Origin: Lineolata rhizophorae | Lineage: Eukaryota; Ascomycota; Dothideomycetes; Lineolatales; Lineolataceae | Direction of reading: 5' to 3' | Assembly: GCA_010093515.1 (NCBI GenBank) | Contig: MU001671.1 | Coordinates: 133,429 to 197,428, forward strand | DNA length: 64,000 bases | Shown: positions 10,580-22,414 of the stretch, one piece after another | Position numbering within the stretch: the first letter of the stretch is position 1 | Layout: each line of letters starts with the position of its first letter | The notes under the pieces: generated by a model | Databases searched by the model: none | Seen by the model: only the letters and a program-made list of their open reading frames with translations | Told to the model about the DNA's origin: nothing | Program-made: the position numbers and the translations under genes

Positions 10580-13341
10580 GGCAGTTGCAGCAGGGCTGAA
10601 AGTGGACAGTTCAGAAGAGTTAAAGTACTCAGGTCAGTGCCAGAAACAGACGCGAGCAGTAAACATTAAATGCCTTGCCTCTGGGCAATAGCGTTCGAGG
10701 GAACCAAGGGACGGCAATGATTACGCACTCGGGAAGCATTCGCCCGCAGGCCCGGCTGTCCGCCGGCCGAGCCGTGGTTGAGAGCCGGTTGCGTTTATCG
10801 GGGCAGTCCCAACTCAGGTACGGAACCGCCGGCGCGGGAGGCGAAGTCGATCCAGGCACGTCTAGACCGAGCAGCTTCACGATGAGGACTCGAAGAAGGT
10901 CCACCCTCCGGGCTCGAAAACGCTGTCTTTGTCTTCCCATGCTCTGGTCGAGCTTAGAAAGAGTGACGGCGCGCCGAGCCATCTTCGTAACAGGCACGAA
11001 TTACCCCACTCCTCCACATCTCTCGCCTGACACGGTAGCATCGAACCTAAAATTCGCGACTGCGGCGAATGCCGAGGCCTCCAATCCGCCGGTAGCCTCA
11101 AACCAGGGCACCACCGTGCGAACGCGCCGAAGGTCAAGCCGCGCATCCGCGGAGATGGTGTGAGACGGCCGGTGCCGTCGGGAGATCCTGGGGGTCGGGG
11201 CCGCTAGTCGATCACTTGGTTCAGTTGGCGTCTTGGACTTTTCGATCTCTTGGCGGTTCCGGGATTTCGGGTAGGGCAGGTCGTCGGGGAAGGTGGTGCT
11301 TTCCCGCAACACGTTCCTTAGCTGTCTACTTGGGAATTGGTTCCTGGCCTATTGAAGTGGATGTGGAGAGCCTTAACTGCGCTCCTAATCGCGTGGGGGT
11401 GCCTGGGCAACTGGAAACGTGTTCCGGGTTACGTGGTTGTTCGACTTGACAAGCCTTTCAGTGTGACAGGGGTCAGCAATTTGACGAGGTTGCTGTTAGG
11501 GATAGATATGTTATGCCTGCGTATCTACATACTATGCACAGCCTTTGTTGAGCCTGAAGCAGATATAACTCAGAAAGGGGTGAAGGCAAAGGAACCACCC
11601 TCTCGTACTTGTTTCCTAGTTTACTTGAGCATTATTCAACGAGCTCCCGGGCGTGGCAATCCAAAATCCCACCAGGACTAATGAAACCAGTCACAGCCTC
11701 CCCACTAAAATCCGGGCCTGGCTTTAAACCTTCCAAAACTCTCCGAACTATGGGATTCCGCCGGTTGGTCCGGATCGCTGTAGTCCATTAGCCCTACCAA
11801 TCTTCGAAGCCCGGAAAGCTACAACATCGGAACTAATTCCGCCAAGTAACGCTGCAAACCACGGACGTCCCCAGCCGAAAGCTAGAACAAAGAACAGAAA
11901 AGAAAAGGGAAAAAAAAAGTTTTAGGAACATTGCGCGAGGAAATGGACCGTGTATCAGCTGATGGGCGCACCACCATCCAGACCTGGAGATCCTAGACAG
12001 CTTTTTCCAAACACTCCGAACAGAACCCTACCCACCTGGGTGCCCATCACATCCAGCCTTGTACGTAGTACGCTCTCCCCGGTTCCGCTTCCCAAGCACC
12101 TCATTACTCAACAGCAACGCGCTCCGTCCCATTAAAGTTTTACGCTTCTGCAACCCTAAGCAGCCCCCACAATAGCCCTGCAATGTGCTAGTACGTACAT
12201 ATGTAGGTACGCGGCCAACTAATGAATAATGTTGCATGTAGCATTGACGCCGGCCAGGATGGCCGCGCACGCCCCGAGGCCCCTGCCAACCTTGCATGCG
12301 TAGTACTGCATGCCTTGTTTTACTTAGCTTGACAGCTACTAGTGAATGAGCTTTTAGATATAGTCCATACAAGCCAATTGAAAAAGGCAACTCCTCACGG
12401 CCACAAGCATCGCTAAATCATTCAAGCTAGCCAAGACAAAAGGCCTCGGATTTAGTTCCTTCGTCCAACCTCAATTACTCAATCTCAATTACCCACTCCC
12501 TTCTCAGAGGAGCGCTTACTAAACAGAAGCTCATACGGCCGTCCTATCCATCACATAAACCCAAACCTCATACAAACCAAACCAGACCAAACCGATCTCC
12601 TCGTTCCACGACGCAGCGCATCAGCCGCCAAGAACAAAAAACAGCCTGCTTCAAAAAGCGCATACGGGCGACTTGCCCAACAAACGAAAAGTGAACAAAG
12701 AAAAAAGAAAAAGGCAAATTGTATGTCATGCTCCGCCGCCATTCTGGCAGCACCCGCAAAAACCAAATGCGCCGCAATCCTTGCCGGTTCCATAGTATGT
12801 CTTTTTTTCCTTTTCGAGTTCGCCCTGTTCCGCGCCAGACCGAAGAGTGAACACACACCTCCCCCCCCAAAAAAAAGGGAGGGGGTAGGGGCAACGCATG
12901 CCCGAACAAATGAAAAGAAACTACCTTAAGAGTTAAAAGCTACGAGCGAAAAGCGGGAGCAAAAAAAGGAAGGAAAAAAAAGAGAAGAAAAGACAAGAGA
13001 CCCACGGATACCGGCTCCGTTCCCCCCGGGCCGGGGGGGAGCATGCAGACTAGATGCGGAGCGCAAAAAGCTTTATGCAGGAAAAAGTGCTCTTAGAAGA
13101 GAAGACCACAAAAAAAAAGAAAGAGGCCAAGCCCAGCCAGTGGAAGCAAAAACCGAACAAACGCCATTCCAAGGCCACAATGATCGATCCACCACAGCCG
13201 TTTCTCAAGGGGAACGGCCATTTCCCCCAAGCCCATAACTATAGAAGTGACACCAATCCACTTCTCCTACGTAACCCTTCACCTCGACCCTATTTCCAAA
13301 CCCTCAAAAACCCCTTCCTTAAAAGCACGTCCCCTCTACTT
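10580..13341. other. Gene-free region
   Basis: No convincing gene. A frame on the minus strand at 10629-10997 begins plausibly (MARRAVTLSKLDQSM) but I could not splice it to a continuation. A near-perfect palindrome lies at 12191-12210 (9 of 10 positions paired, GTACGTACAT against ATGTAGGTAC). Purine-rich A/G runs cover about 12860-13140, next to the 3' end of the minus-strand gene at 13342. Confidence 0.45.
12191..12210. repeat. Imperfect TAC/GTA palindrome
   Basis: GTACGTACAT is followed immediately by ATGTAGGTAC; nine of ten base pairs match. It belongs to the same motif set as 2781-2812 and 18711-18733. Confidence 0.55.
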
Positions 13342-16300
13342 TTACCTCCTCCTCGCCATCGTCCCCGCCAACCCCACCGGCGCCTGCCCCTGTCCCATCC
13401 CCATTCCCCCTCTTCCCCCCGCCATAGACCCCCCGGGCGTAAAACTCCTCTGCGGCGGCCTAAACCCCGCCCCGGTTCCCGACCCCCACCCCCCCGCGCT
13501 CGCCGCCCGCCCATCAATCCCCATTCCGCTCGCCGCCTGTCCCCAAACCGGGCTCGGCGCGGCCCTGCCGTGCGACGGCGTCGCATTCCCACCCCTAGTA
13601 GCACCCTGCGGCGGCGCGCTCTCCAGCTCCCTGAGGAGCCCCTCCAGCCGGCGTCCTGGGATCCTCTCCAGCCTGGACTTGCACCGCTCGCACACGCGCA
13701 GCGCGCACCAGGCGCAGGAGAAGCGGTGCTCGGCGGGCGTCTCGTCGAAGCAGGCCATGCAGGCCACGGGCGCGATGGCGTTGCGCGAGGCGTAGAAGGT
13801 GCGATGGGACTGGAAACACTTGAGATGGACGGCGGTGAGGGGCGGGGCCGAGGTGTGCGGGGGGCGGGAGGCGAGGTAGGAGGAGGGGAGGGAGGGGGTC
13901 AGGATGGATGTGGCGGTGGGGGGGCGGGCGGGTGGAGAGGCAGTGGCGTTTGTTGAAGGGGGTTTGCTGAGAGGTGGTGGGGAAGTGTTGGTGTTGGTGG
14001 TGTTGGTGAATTCAGGAGAGTTGGACGTGGGCGAGAGGGGCTGTAAGGGGGTAGAGCTGAAGGCGGCGGTGGCGGCCTGGATACCAAGGGAATGGTTAGC
14101 TTTTGTGCTTTCCGAGCTGACGTTCAGGACAGCTGTCCCTCGACCAACTGGCCGGTGGATCAAAACCAGGCAAAAGGTTCAAAGACTTACTCTAAACACA
14201 TCAAACCCCGTACTGCTCTTTCCCCTAAAATGCTTCGTCGGCCTCGACCCTGGAAGTCCCCACTGCCCGCTCTGGCCCGGCCCTTCCGATCCCTTTCGCA
14301 CATGCGCAGTCTCCATGGGCCTCGGCGCCGCATCCTTCTTCTCCTCCGTGTCGGTCCTAAACAGGTAATTTCCGGGACTTTCCGTCTCCATGAGCTTTGG
14401 CTCCGGCAACAAGCCCATCCCGGTGTCAATATTCAGCGTTCCCAACTTCCCCGTGCCGACTCCATTGTCCTTCGCAGGCACCCCCGGCGGTGGCGGCGTC
14501 ACGGGCGTTAGCGGTCTCCCGCCCTCGGCCTCGCTCCCTACTGTCGTATTCGAGCTATGCGCCGGCGTCGAATGCCCATCTGTGCTCCCATCACTGTTCA
14601 CCGCCATCGTGGTCCGCGTCGACGCCGAGAAGTCTGTCGTCGAGCCGGAGCGGTTCTGCGAGTGCTGCAGCATCGGCTGTTGTTGCTGTTGCTGTTGCTG
14701 TTGTGCTTGTGGTGCTGCTGGCTGGGCCGTGCTCGGAGGCGGCGTCATCAGAGGTGCCGCCGGTAACGCTTTGTCGAGCTGACGCGGCTTCACGTCGTTG
14801 GAGGACCCTCCCGCTTCCGGCAAGGGCACGGGCTTACGGCCCAGAGAGAGGTTGGAGCGGTTCAACCGATCGAAGGGGCCCGCCGCAGCCGACTTAGAAC
14901 TAGAGCCTTGATCGCGCTTCTCGTTAGTGCCAATATCAGGCAACGCGTCGGCGCCGCCGCCTCGTGGGCGCAGCGAAATCGAGTCCGAACGGGGAAGAAA
15001 GGGAGGAGGAGGATCGGAAGCGGCGGCGGACCGCGGCGGCGCGCGCGCGTTCGAGGTTGAGGGAACAGGAGAAGCAGAAGCCGGCTTGGCCGGCGGCGGC
15101 GGTGGGGGTGGAAGTGGCGCGGTCGCTGCGTCGTTATCGTCGGAGCGGTGGTGGTCTGGCGAAGTGGTCGGCGAGACGTGCGTTGTTGCCGTAGGCTTGC
15201 TTGACGAGGACGACGCATCTCCGTCCGGAGAGGCATCATGACACGAGGGCGCCACGATGGTGACATCGACATCAGTCTCGCTAGTAGCCGTAGCAGCCGT
15301 AGCAACACGTCCTTCGCCCAGCACAGCTCCAGAGCTCTCCTCCGTCTCTTTCACAACAACAGCAGCAGCAGCGACATCTCCACCACTCCTCTCGCTCTTC
15401 TTCTTGTCCCCCTCCTCCTTTGGCTTCGCCAGCGGCACACGCCGCGCGACGCCAGGCAAACCCGGGAACGCAAGCCGGCGCCCGGCAAAGATGCCACTGC
15501 CTCGCGAAGTGGGGGAAGAGCGTCGACCATCTCGGTCGCGCCCCCGAGTGATGTCATTGGGGTCGTTACCATTATTATTGTTGTTAACGTTAGATGCGTC
15601 GGGCGAGTTGCCACGCAGCTTGGACGCCTTGTTGCCCATGGCCGCGGCGGTGGTGCCACCTTGGCCTGGCGGCGGTGGTGCTCCGGCGCCGGTGATGGAA
15701 CCCTGGCGGCGCGCCGACGACTTCTCGGGCGGCGAGGGCGGCGCGGGAGGAAGCGCGGGCAGAGGCCGGTCGACGCTCTTGTTGATGCGGTGGTTGTGGG
15801 CGGAAGAGGACGACGACGATGACGAGGAGCGGCCGGCGGCGACGGCAGCGTTGGCGGCGAGGACGGGCGGGGGAGGAACGAGCGAGGGAAGCGCGGCAGC
15901 TGCAGTGGCGGCTTGCTGCTGCCGTTGCTGCTGCCGCGGCTCTTTGGGTAGCGGCTGCGGTTTCTGTTCAAACGGCGGCGGCGGGCCCCGTTGCTGCTGC
16001 GTTTGCGGCTGCTGCGGCTGCCCGTTGACGTCTCTGGCGCCGGCGGGGTCGGCGTGCGCGGCCTGCCGGGCTGGAGCTGGCGCTGGAGCTGGAGCTGCAG
16101 CTGTAGCGAATGGGACCGAGCCGTCGGCCGGGGTGGCGGCACTGCCGGTGGGGGCGGTGGGGGCAGCAGCGACGACCAGCGGCGGCGGCACCAATGAGGC
16201 GGTGGACGAGGAAGCGGCCGTCGAGCCGTTGCTCAGGGTCAGCTTGAGCGCGTGGGGCTTGGCGGCGCGCTTGATGGAGCGCGACACGTTGAACGAGGCA

Positions 16301-17528
16301 GGCGCAGCGGTCGCCGCCTTGCTGCTGCCGTCGGCTGTCGGGGGGGAAGCTGCGGCGGCGGCGGGCGGCGGTTTCTCGTCGTTCGCGGGAGCTGGGGCAG
16401 GAGCGGGAGCGGGAGCGGAAGCGGCGGGCTTCGGCAGCTCCTTCTCCTCCGCGCGGGCGCCTGCTGCTGCTGCGCCGGCCGCGCCGGGGGCCTTGGGCAC
16501 TGGTGTATCACCGCGTCAGCTTTCCGCTCTCAACCGGCCAACTTCACCACTTCCGGGCTTGCGGGTTGCATCCGGAGCCTGTTCGAGTGCAAGCGCCTGG
16601 CGGCAGTCCCGAGAACGGAAGACCGCAGGAAATGATTGCAAATGCAGGCCGACGAGCTCCCCAGATATTTTTCGTCTCGGGAAAACCCGCTCCAGCAAGA
16701 CGGCGGCTGATTTGGATAGAGGCAGCATCGGGGCTCCAAACCGGCCCGTCCGTCCTCATCTCAGACGAGCCTCAAGATCCAGAGAAAAGCCGGGTCGTTG
16801 AAACGTCCGCATCGGTTGGGTATTGAGGGGGATCTCGCACGGGCCGGACGTCAAGCCCCGCACCGCCCGCACCGAGCACCAAAATTGCCCGGCACACCCG
16901 CGTCCTCAATAACCCCAACCGAGCGCTCCTGTCTCGACTTCCAGGTTTCCAACAGCTCACGCCAGCTCCGCCGCTTGTGCGCGGGGGCACAGGTTGCGGG
17001 TCGAGTCCATGTGTGCAAGGGACGGTGGAGTACACACGTCCGCTCCTCCGGATGCAACAGCTGTCTGGCCCTCGGATGCGCATGTGTCTCGACGCACTCG
17101 CCAGTTCACTCACCTTTCAACTGAAATCGTGAGCCTAAAGCGGGCAGTGGTGCGCCTATCCTACCCTTTCTCTCTGGAGCTTGCGATTGCTGCTGCTGCT
17201 GCTGCTGCTGCTGCTGAGGCGGCGATAGCAGATGCGGGTCCTTCGCCGGCGGCGGCGGCGGCGGCCCCGTTGGCGACGGCTCTTGCGGCGGCACAGCGGT
17301 AGCGCGGAACGACGTCCTAGGTGTCGAGGGTCGGTTATCGTCGCCATTCTTGTCGCCTGCGCGGCGGTTGTCGGAGTTGCGGTTCTCCTTGTCGGACGAG
17401 TCGTCATCGGCGCCGTCCGAATCGTAGTCGATCATGGAGCTGTAGTCGTTCAAGATGGAGGATATGATGTCCTGGCGCGAGGCGGGCGCCGTCCGGAGGA
17501 ACGTCATCCGCGCCGAGGCCGTCGCCAT
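13342..17528 (-). CDS. Large disordered protein with Cys-rich C-terminal motif
   Basis: Three exons read from 17528: 17528-17114, 16499-14191 and 14076-13342 (1,152 aa). The ATG at 17528 is the first in its frame. The N-terminus (SRQDIISSILNDYSSMIDYDSDG) looks conserved. The next 900 residues are Pro/Ala/Ser/Gln-rich and disordered, with two polyQ tracts. Near the C-terminus is a probable zinc-binding cluster: HLKCFQSHRTF, then CMACFDETPAEHRFSCAWCA and CERCKSRLERIPG, giving CxxC-x11-CxxC-x4-CxxC. I recall similar Cys/His tails in uncharacterised fungal proteins but cannot name a function. The first intron (614 nt) is long for this genome, though its donor, branch CTGAC and CAG acceptor all fit. 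The second (114 nt) has a clear GCTAAC branch. If the long intron is wrong, this could be two genes. Confidence 0.75.
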
Positions 17529-18710
17529 GGCTGCGCTGCTGCCAGGCGGCGATGGGAAGGCAGGACTTTCGCCGCGGTGGATATGTTGACTCTGTAGTCG
17601 TCGGTGTCGGTATCGGTCTCGTCGTTCTTCGAGTGAGCGAATGAATGTCGTGAGCGCGCTGAGTTCCCTCTTCGCCAGCACCGCAAAACAACTGTCCAGG
17701 AATGTGGGCGCAAGGGCAACAATACACCCCTAGCACCAACAGGAAGGGTCGTACATCCACGAGGTTACACGGACAGACCGAAAGGCTTCCGGATCACGAG
17801 CGGAAAGGAGTATGCGGATTAAGGGATAAGAAGTGCCACGGCGCAGAAAACGATCGTCAATCTCCCACGAAACGCGGCGATCTTCCTCTCACGTCGTCAT
17901 CCCGCGCTTCGGAAAACAAAAAGGTAAAATAGAGAGACGGAATAGGTATTAAAAGTAAAAAGGGAAAAATGGACAAGACCCGAAAACTGCCGCGCCGGGC
18001 GGACGGGCAAGCAATGACAATAATGCGCAACCAAAAGAAGGTCGTACACCAGGGCCGCTCTAACCCACATCCAGCAGAAGACGCGATATGACCAAGTGTG
18101 CAACAGTGCAAGCAAGCATGTGTGCGGGGTGCCCGGGGATGAGGCCGGCCCTCACCTTTTCCCTCCGCTCCATCGCCCTCCTTTGCCCCTGGAATCTTAA
18201 GGCCCCGAGGGCAAGGCTGACGACACGGGGGCGCTGGGTGGCTGACCTTCAGGGCAACGCATCACGAGCCGATCGAGCGGGCTCTGAAACACCAGATGCC
18301 GGAGCCCTTCCAGCTCGTCAGGGGGACTAGGGGTTGGGTCGGTGGGCGCCGGACGGGAGTCGGGGCATTGCGGCCTCGTTGCTCTTACAAAGGCGGGCCC
18401 TTTGCTGCCGCTGGTGCGGCTTTGGTGCGCATTTGTGAACTTTTCATTCTGGCTCGAAATCATTCAACGTGGTGGAAATATTCTTCTTTTTTTTTTACCA
18501 TCTCTACGTTGGTGGAAAAGACAAGAAAAACCTGGTCCAAGTTTCCCGGATTTGGCGGGAAGGGTACCTGCAGCACCCTAGGCAAGGGTGGCGCTGCGCC
18601 GACGTCACGGCCCGCCAGGTACGCGACCGCCCGAGGCCGTTGGAACCTTCGCGACACAACACCCGGTCTATAGCGCTCACTCGAGTGCTGGAAAACAAGA
18701 AGGTACGTGG

Positions 18711-18733
18711 CTATGTACCTACGAAGTACATAG
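18711..18733. repeat. Inverted repeat CTATGTAC / GTACATAG
   Basis: Perfect 8-bp arms (18711-18718 and 18726-18733) flank a 7-base loop. It is intergenic, with no poly-T tail that would suggest a terminator. It belongs to the recurrent TAC/GTA palindrome set. Confidence 0.65.
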
Positions 18734-19455
18734 TTCGCTAGTTTCCTCGCCGCCCCAGCAGCTCTTCCAACAAGCAAAATGAATTGATTCCCCAGCAGCT
18801 TTTCGGACTGAAGACCGTCCCCGCGCAATCCGTTATCGTTCTAGTCTCTTTCGCGCAACCGCTAAACAAGCGAAATAGTTGGCGGTGGAGGTCACCATCC
18901 AATCCCGTCCCGCCCGTCCCTTGCATCAAAAGGCAACGACCATCCTCAGCCCCGCACGTGATGCGTCCGCCGGCCGCCGAGTTCCACCGCTAGCAAAAGC
19001 CCCTGAGTGAGCACCGACCATCCACCGCGCAAAAAAAAAAAAAAGAGTCGTTGCCGGTCCACGTCAGGTGAGGCAAGTCGAAGGTAACCTTCCATCGTAG
19101 GACGAGCGGAGCGTCGTACGATTGGCGAAGGACTGGCAAGCCCGGGGAGTGCCTGCCTGCGCAACTTGCGCGGGTGCGGGTTAGCTACAAGGCGGCGCCT
19201 CTGGAATACGTAGGAGTGGGTGCTTGTTGTCGGGACGAGAAGAGGAAAGAGAAGGAGGATTTGGAAGAACGGGATTGCTCCACCGAACGCGTGTTCTGGT
19301 GACGATTGACAGAACGAAGGAGCACGTGAGGAAACGAAACGAGATGAAAGGGTTGTGCGCAAATATTTTATTCTTTTACTCCTTTTTCTTACATGCGAAC
19401 CTATTTCGTCGATCGCGGAGAAGTACTACATGGCAGGCATGTAGCGTAATCAAGC

Positions 19456-19475
19456 AGGTAGGTAGGTAGGTAGGT
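19456..19475 (+). repeat. AGGT tetranucleotide repeat
   Basis: Five AGGT units in intergenic DNA. The unit differs from the telomere repeat TTAGGG. Confidence 0.75.
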
Positions 19476-20647
19476 GGATTGGTAGCGGTTATATAAACCC
19501 ATGAAGCGCCGCCGCATCAGCAGGCAAGCAGTAGGAAGCATTGAAGCCATTACACAAAAAACAACTAGGTAGACGATAGCATCTCGACCATATCAGACGT
19601 CCTTCACGCCGACGTCCCCCAACACATCCACCCGCTCCTCCAAAAATTAAGAATAGAAATAAATCGGGAAAAGCGCCGCGATGCCCGCTTTACTACCTGC
19701 AAAACGCAAGAGCCGGAGCACACACGCATGCCCTTCCACAACGAAAAGGCGCAGACAATGCTAAGTAACCGCCTGTCCGCGAAACAAGAAGCGAAGCGAA
19801 CTTTCCATTCCGTACCATCTTCAGATTCCAACCCCAGGCACCGTTGCGAAAACACAAAGAAAAGTTTCCCGAGGGTATCCCGATTACGAAGTTCCTCACT
19901 TTCCGACACCCGACCCAGGAAATACAAAAGAAAGTTTTTTTTTCTCCAACGCCCCGTTTCGTTCTTTCCTTTTAGCCGTCTATTCTTTAGGACAGACGGA
20001 CTTGCTCGCCGATTCGCCATTCCTCCTCTTCTTCGCTGAGACAGGCCGAATCGCCGTGTCCCCGTACAATTAATACATCGCGGAAAATAGCGCCGTCGCT
20101 GATGGTTTGTCGATCTATTTGACCGTATGGAAATAGAAATCCTTCCTTCGATAACTGATAGAAGAGCAGAGTAGCGAAAGGCATGTAAAAGCGACAGTAA
20201 GCGCCAACTGGCGCGGCAGCAACGACGGCCTCTCCCTTCGCTCGCAAAGGCGTACTCGCGCTAGCTGCGATGGTGCCGCAAGACGGGCCAAGTGCCGCCG
20301 ATCGTGGAGAGGCATGTCGAGACCAAGATGGCGCCGGCAAACGGAACGCGGAACGCAGGGCTGGGGGCCCGCCGGGTACCCGAGACAGCTATAAAGCAGG
20401 TTCGAGCGCGAAGCTGACATCTCCGACAACCCGTCATATCGATAGGATCCGGCAGGCATAAATGCGGCAGGGAAGGGGAGGGGAGGGGAGCGTTTTCTGG
20501 GGTGCGCGTGCGGCACGCGACACGCAGCACTCTCCGGCCCTTTCCCTCTCCGCCCCCCCGAATCTCGGATTCCCTTATAGCCTCCGCAAGGCGGATTCCA
20601 AACCCCCTTGCCTCATGCGACCCCACGGTAATCGCTCCACCCGCTCC

Positions 20648-22414
20648 TCACATGAGCCATCCAACAACGAGCAGAGCCGACAGGACAGCCAGCAGGCCCT
20701 GGCCCGGCGCGACCCGCACCGCCGCGTCCGACACGTCCGTGATAGTCGTATTGACGAACTCGGGCCCGCAACCCATGTTGATCTGCTGCGCAGCGTTGCC
20801 GTACGTCTGGCTGACGGGTTGCGTCTCGTTGCCGGCCTGCAGGCTGAAGATCTCCATGGTGCGCTGGAGACAGTCGTTGCAGGTGGGGCGCGAGCCGCCG
20901 GGCAGCGCCACGCCGAGCGGGAGGTAGTAGGGGTACGAGTCGGTGGCAGACGAGGTGTTGGTGATGGCATTGGCGTAGCCTGTAGGGAGAAGAAGGGGAA
21001 ATTTGGTCAGCGTTTACGACGGGTTGGAACCAGCGTAGACTTGGTTCTGGGTAAACGTACAATAGCTTCCTCGATCATCCTTCAGACAGCCTGCTTGGTA
21101 TAGGAGGCGATAGGCGACGAAGCCATCATACGCCTGAATGACCATCGGGTTCTCGTTGCGGAAATCGTTGCCGCAATTGCTGTCATCTTTGATATCGTGG
21201 GCGAGGCTGTCCATGAGAACATTGCACGTGTCGAAGTCGACTCGACATGTCGCGTCGAGCGTTTGCGTGATACGGAACGAGGATTTAGATGCGTCAAAGA
21301 AGGATTGCGAGGTCTGCAGACACAAGTTAGCTCATCTCATCCCGTCCAGGCGAGCCATCTCACAAATAATTCGCTCGAGACGTACCTGGAGAAGTAGTGA
21401 GAACGGCATGCACGACTGGAAAGTGTCGTTGTTGAGGAAAGAGGAAAAGAAGTCCGGGCAGCCCTGGTTCGTGAAGTTCTTGCCCAGACTAGTATCGAAC
21501 GGTTCCGGCAAAGGGCTAGCCGTCTGCAGCGAGTCATCGACGTTGACCGTCGTCGACGGCGTTGACGTGCCCGAAGGCGGCACTATAGAGGCCGGTAGCC
21601 CGGCCGTAGATGACGGCCGGCCGGCAGTAGTGGAGCCGCTGCTGTCGTCGTCATTCTCCTCGTCGTCGTCCGACTGACGCTTGTGGTTGCGGTGCAACAT
21701 TCGCGGCAGCTTCGCGACCGGCCGCTCACTGCGGTCGATCAGGAGGGCGCTGCGCTCGGCCGCCTGGTCGTGGAGGATCGATCGGCGTCGATCGACGAAG
21801 ACGGACGAGCCCGTCCCAGGACTAGCCGCAGCGGCTACGGAGCTGAGCAGCGAGAGGACGAGTAGGAGGACTACGAAGGCATGGCGGGAACAAAGAGGAG
21901 TCGAGAATGCGGAAGCGGAGGACGAGGCGGTGGTGGTGGTGAGAGGCGATAAAGAATGGGAGGAGCTGCCGAGCCGCCACGGCTGCCGCTGCTGCTGGTG
22001 GCTGCTTCTCGACGGTTTCGTGTGCTCGCGGAGGCGGGCATCGACATTATTATCAGGCTGGTGACGGGCGCCGCTCGAGGCGGGTCTTCTTTGACGGTGC
22101 GGCGGCGACGGCGCAGATCCGACGCTCGGCGGGCATTGGTGCGACGCCGCACGGCAGGCTGAGGAGGGCCCGGCGGCGACGGCGGCGGCGCGCACGCCCG
22201 GCTCGGGGCCTCTGGGCTGCAGGAGCGGCCGCCGAGCGCTCTTCACGGCAGCAGAAGCGACTTCTGTGGCCGCGCCGCAATCGCTGTCGTCGACGCTGTC
22301 ACCGGCGCCGTCGTGCGGCCTGGGGGAGGAGGAGGAGGGGGAGGGGACGGTGCAACGGGCGTGTCTGCGCGACGAGAACGAGCAACCACGGTCCGCCGCT
22401 GCTGCGTGGTCCAT
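20648..22414 (-). CDS. DUF7729-type secreted, probably GPI-anchored protein
   Basis: Three exons read from 22414: 22414-21386, 21313-21061 and 20979-20648 (537 aa). All junctions keep the frame. The conserved domain starts near residue 320 (CPDFFSSFLNNDTFQSCMPF) and runs through TLDATCRVDFDTCNVLM, QAYDGFVAYRLLYQAGCL, YYLPLGVALPGGSRPTCNDC and QQINMGCGPEFVN, with paired cysteines and N-glycosylation sites typical of a wall or surface protein. It resembles fungal proteins annotated as DUF7729 or GPI-anchored Ser/Thr-rich. The last 17 residues (GLLAVLSALLVVGWLM) form a GPI-signal-like hydrophobic tail. The only other hydrophobic stretch is internal (about 179-197, FVVLLLVLSLLSSVAAAA), preceded by Arg/Ser-rich sequence. 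So either the protein is a type II signal-anchor form or translation starts further in than annotated. Its biochemical role is unknown. Confidence 0.82.

Larger units (their letters stand above)
17529..20647. other. Gene-free region between two minus-strand genes
   Basis: It combines the promoter/5' UTR of the gene ending its coding start at 17528 with the 3' flank of the DUF7729 gene. It carries a perfect 8-bp-arm inverted repeat at 18711-18733 and an AGGT tandem repeat at 19456-19475. Poly-A or poly-T runs lie near 18489, 19030 and 19934. None of the short ORFs shows a domain. Confidence 0.45.

Noticed and set aside
15257-16801. 514-codon plus-strand frame over the 13342-17528 gene
   Set aside because: It is antisense to a spliced minus-strand gene whose introns and conserved ends are convincing. 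The translation is Ala/Gly-rich filler.
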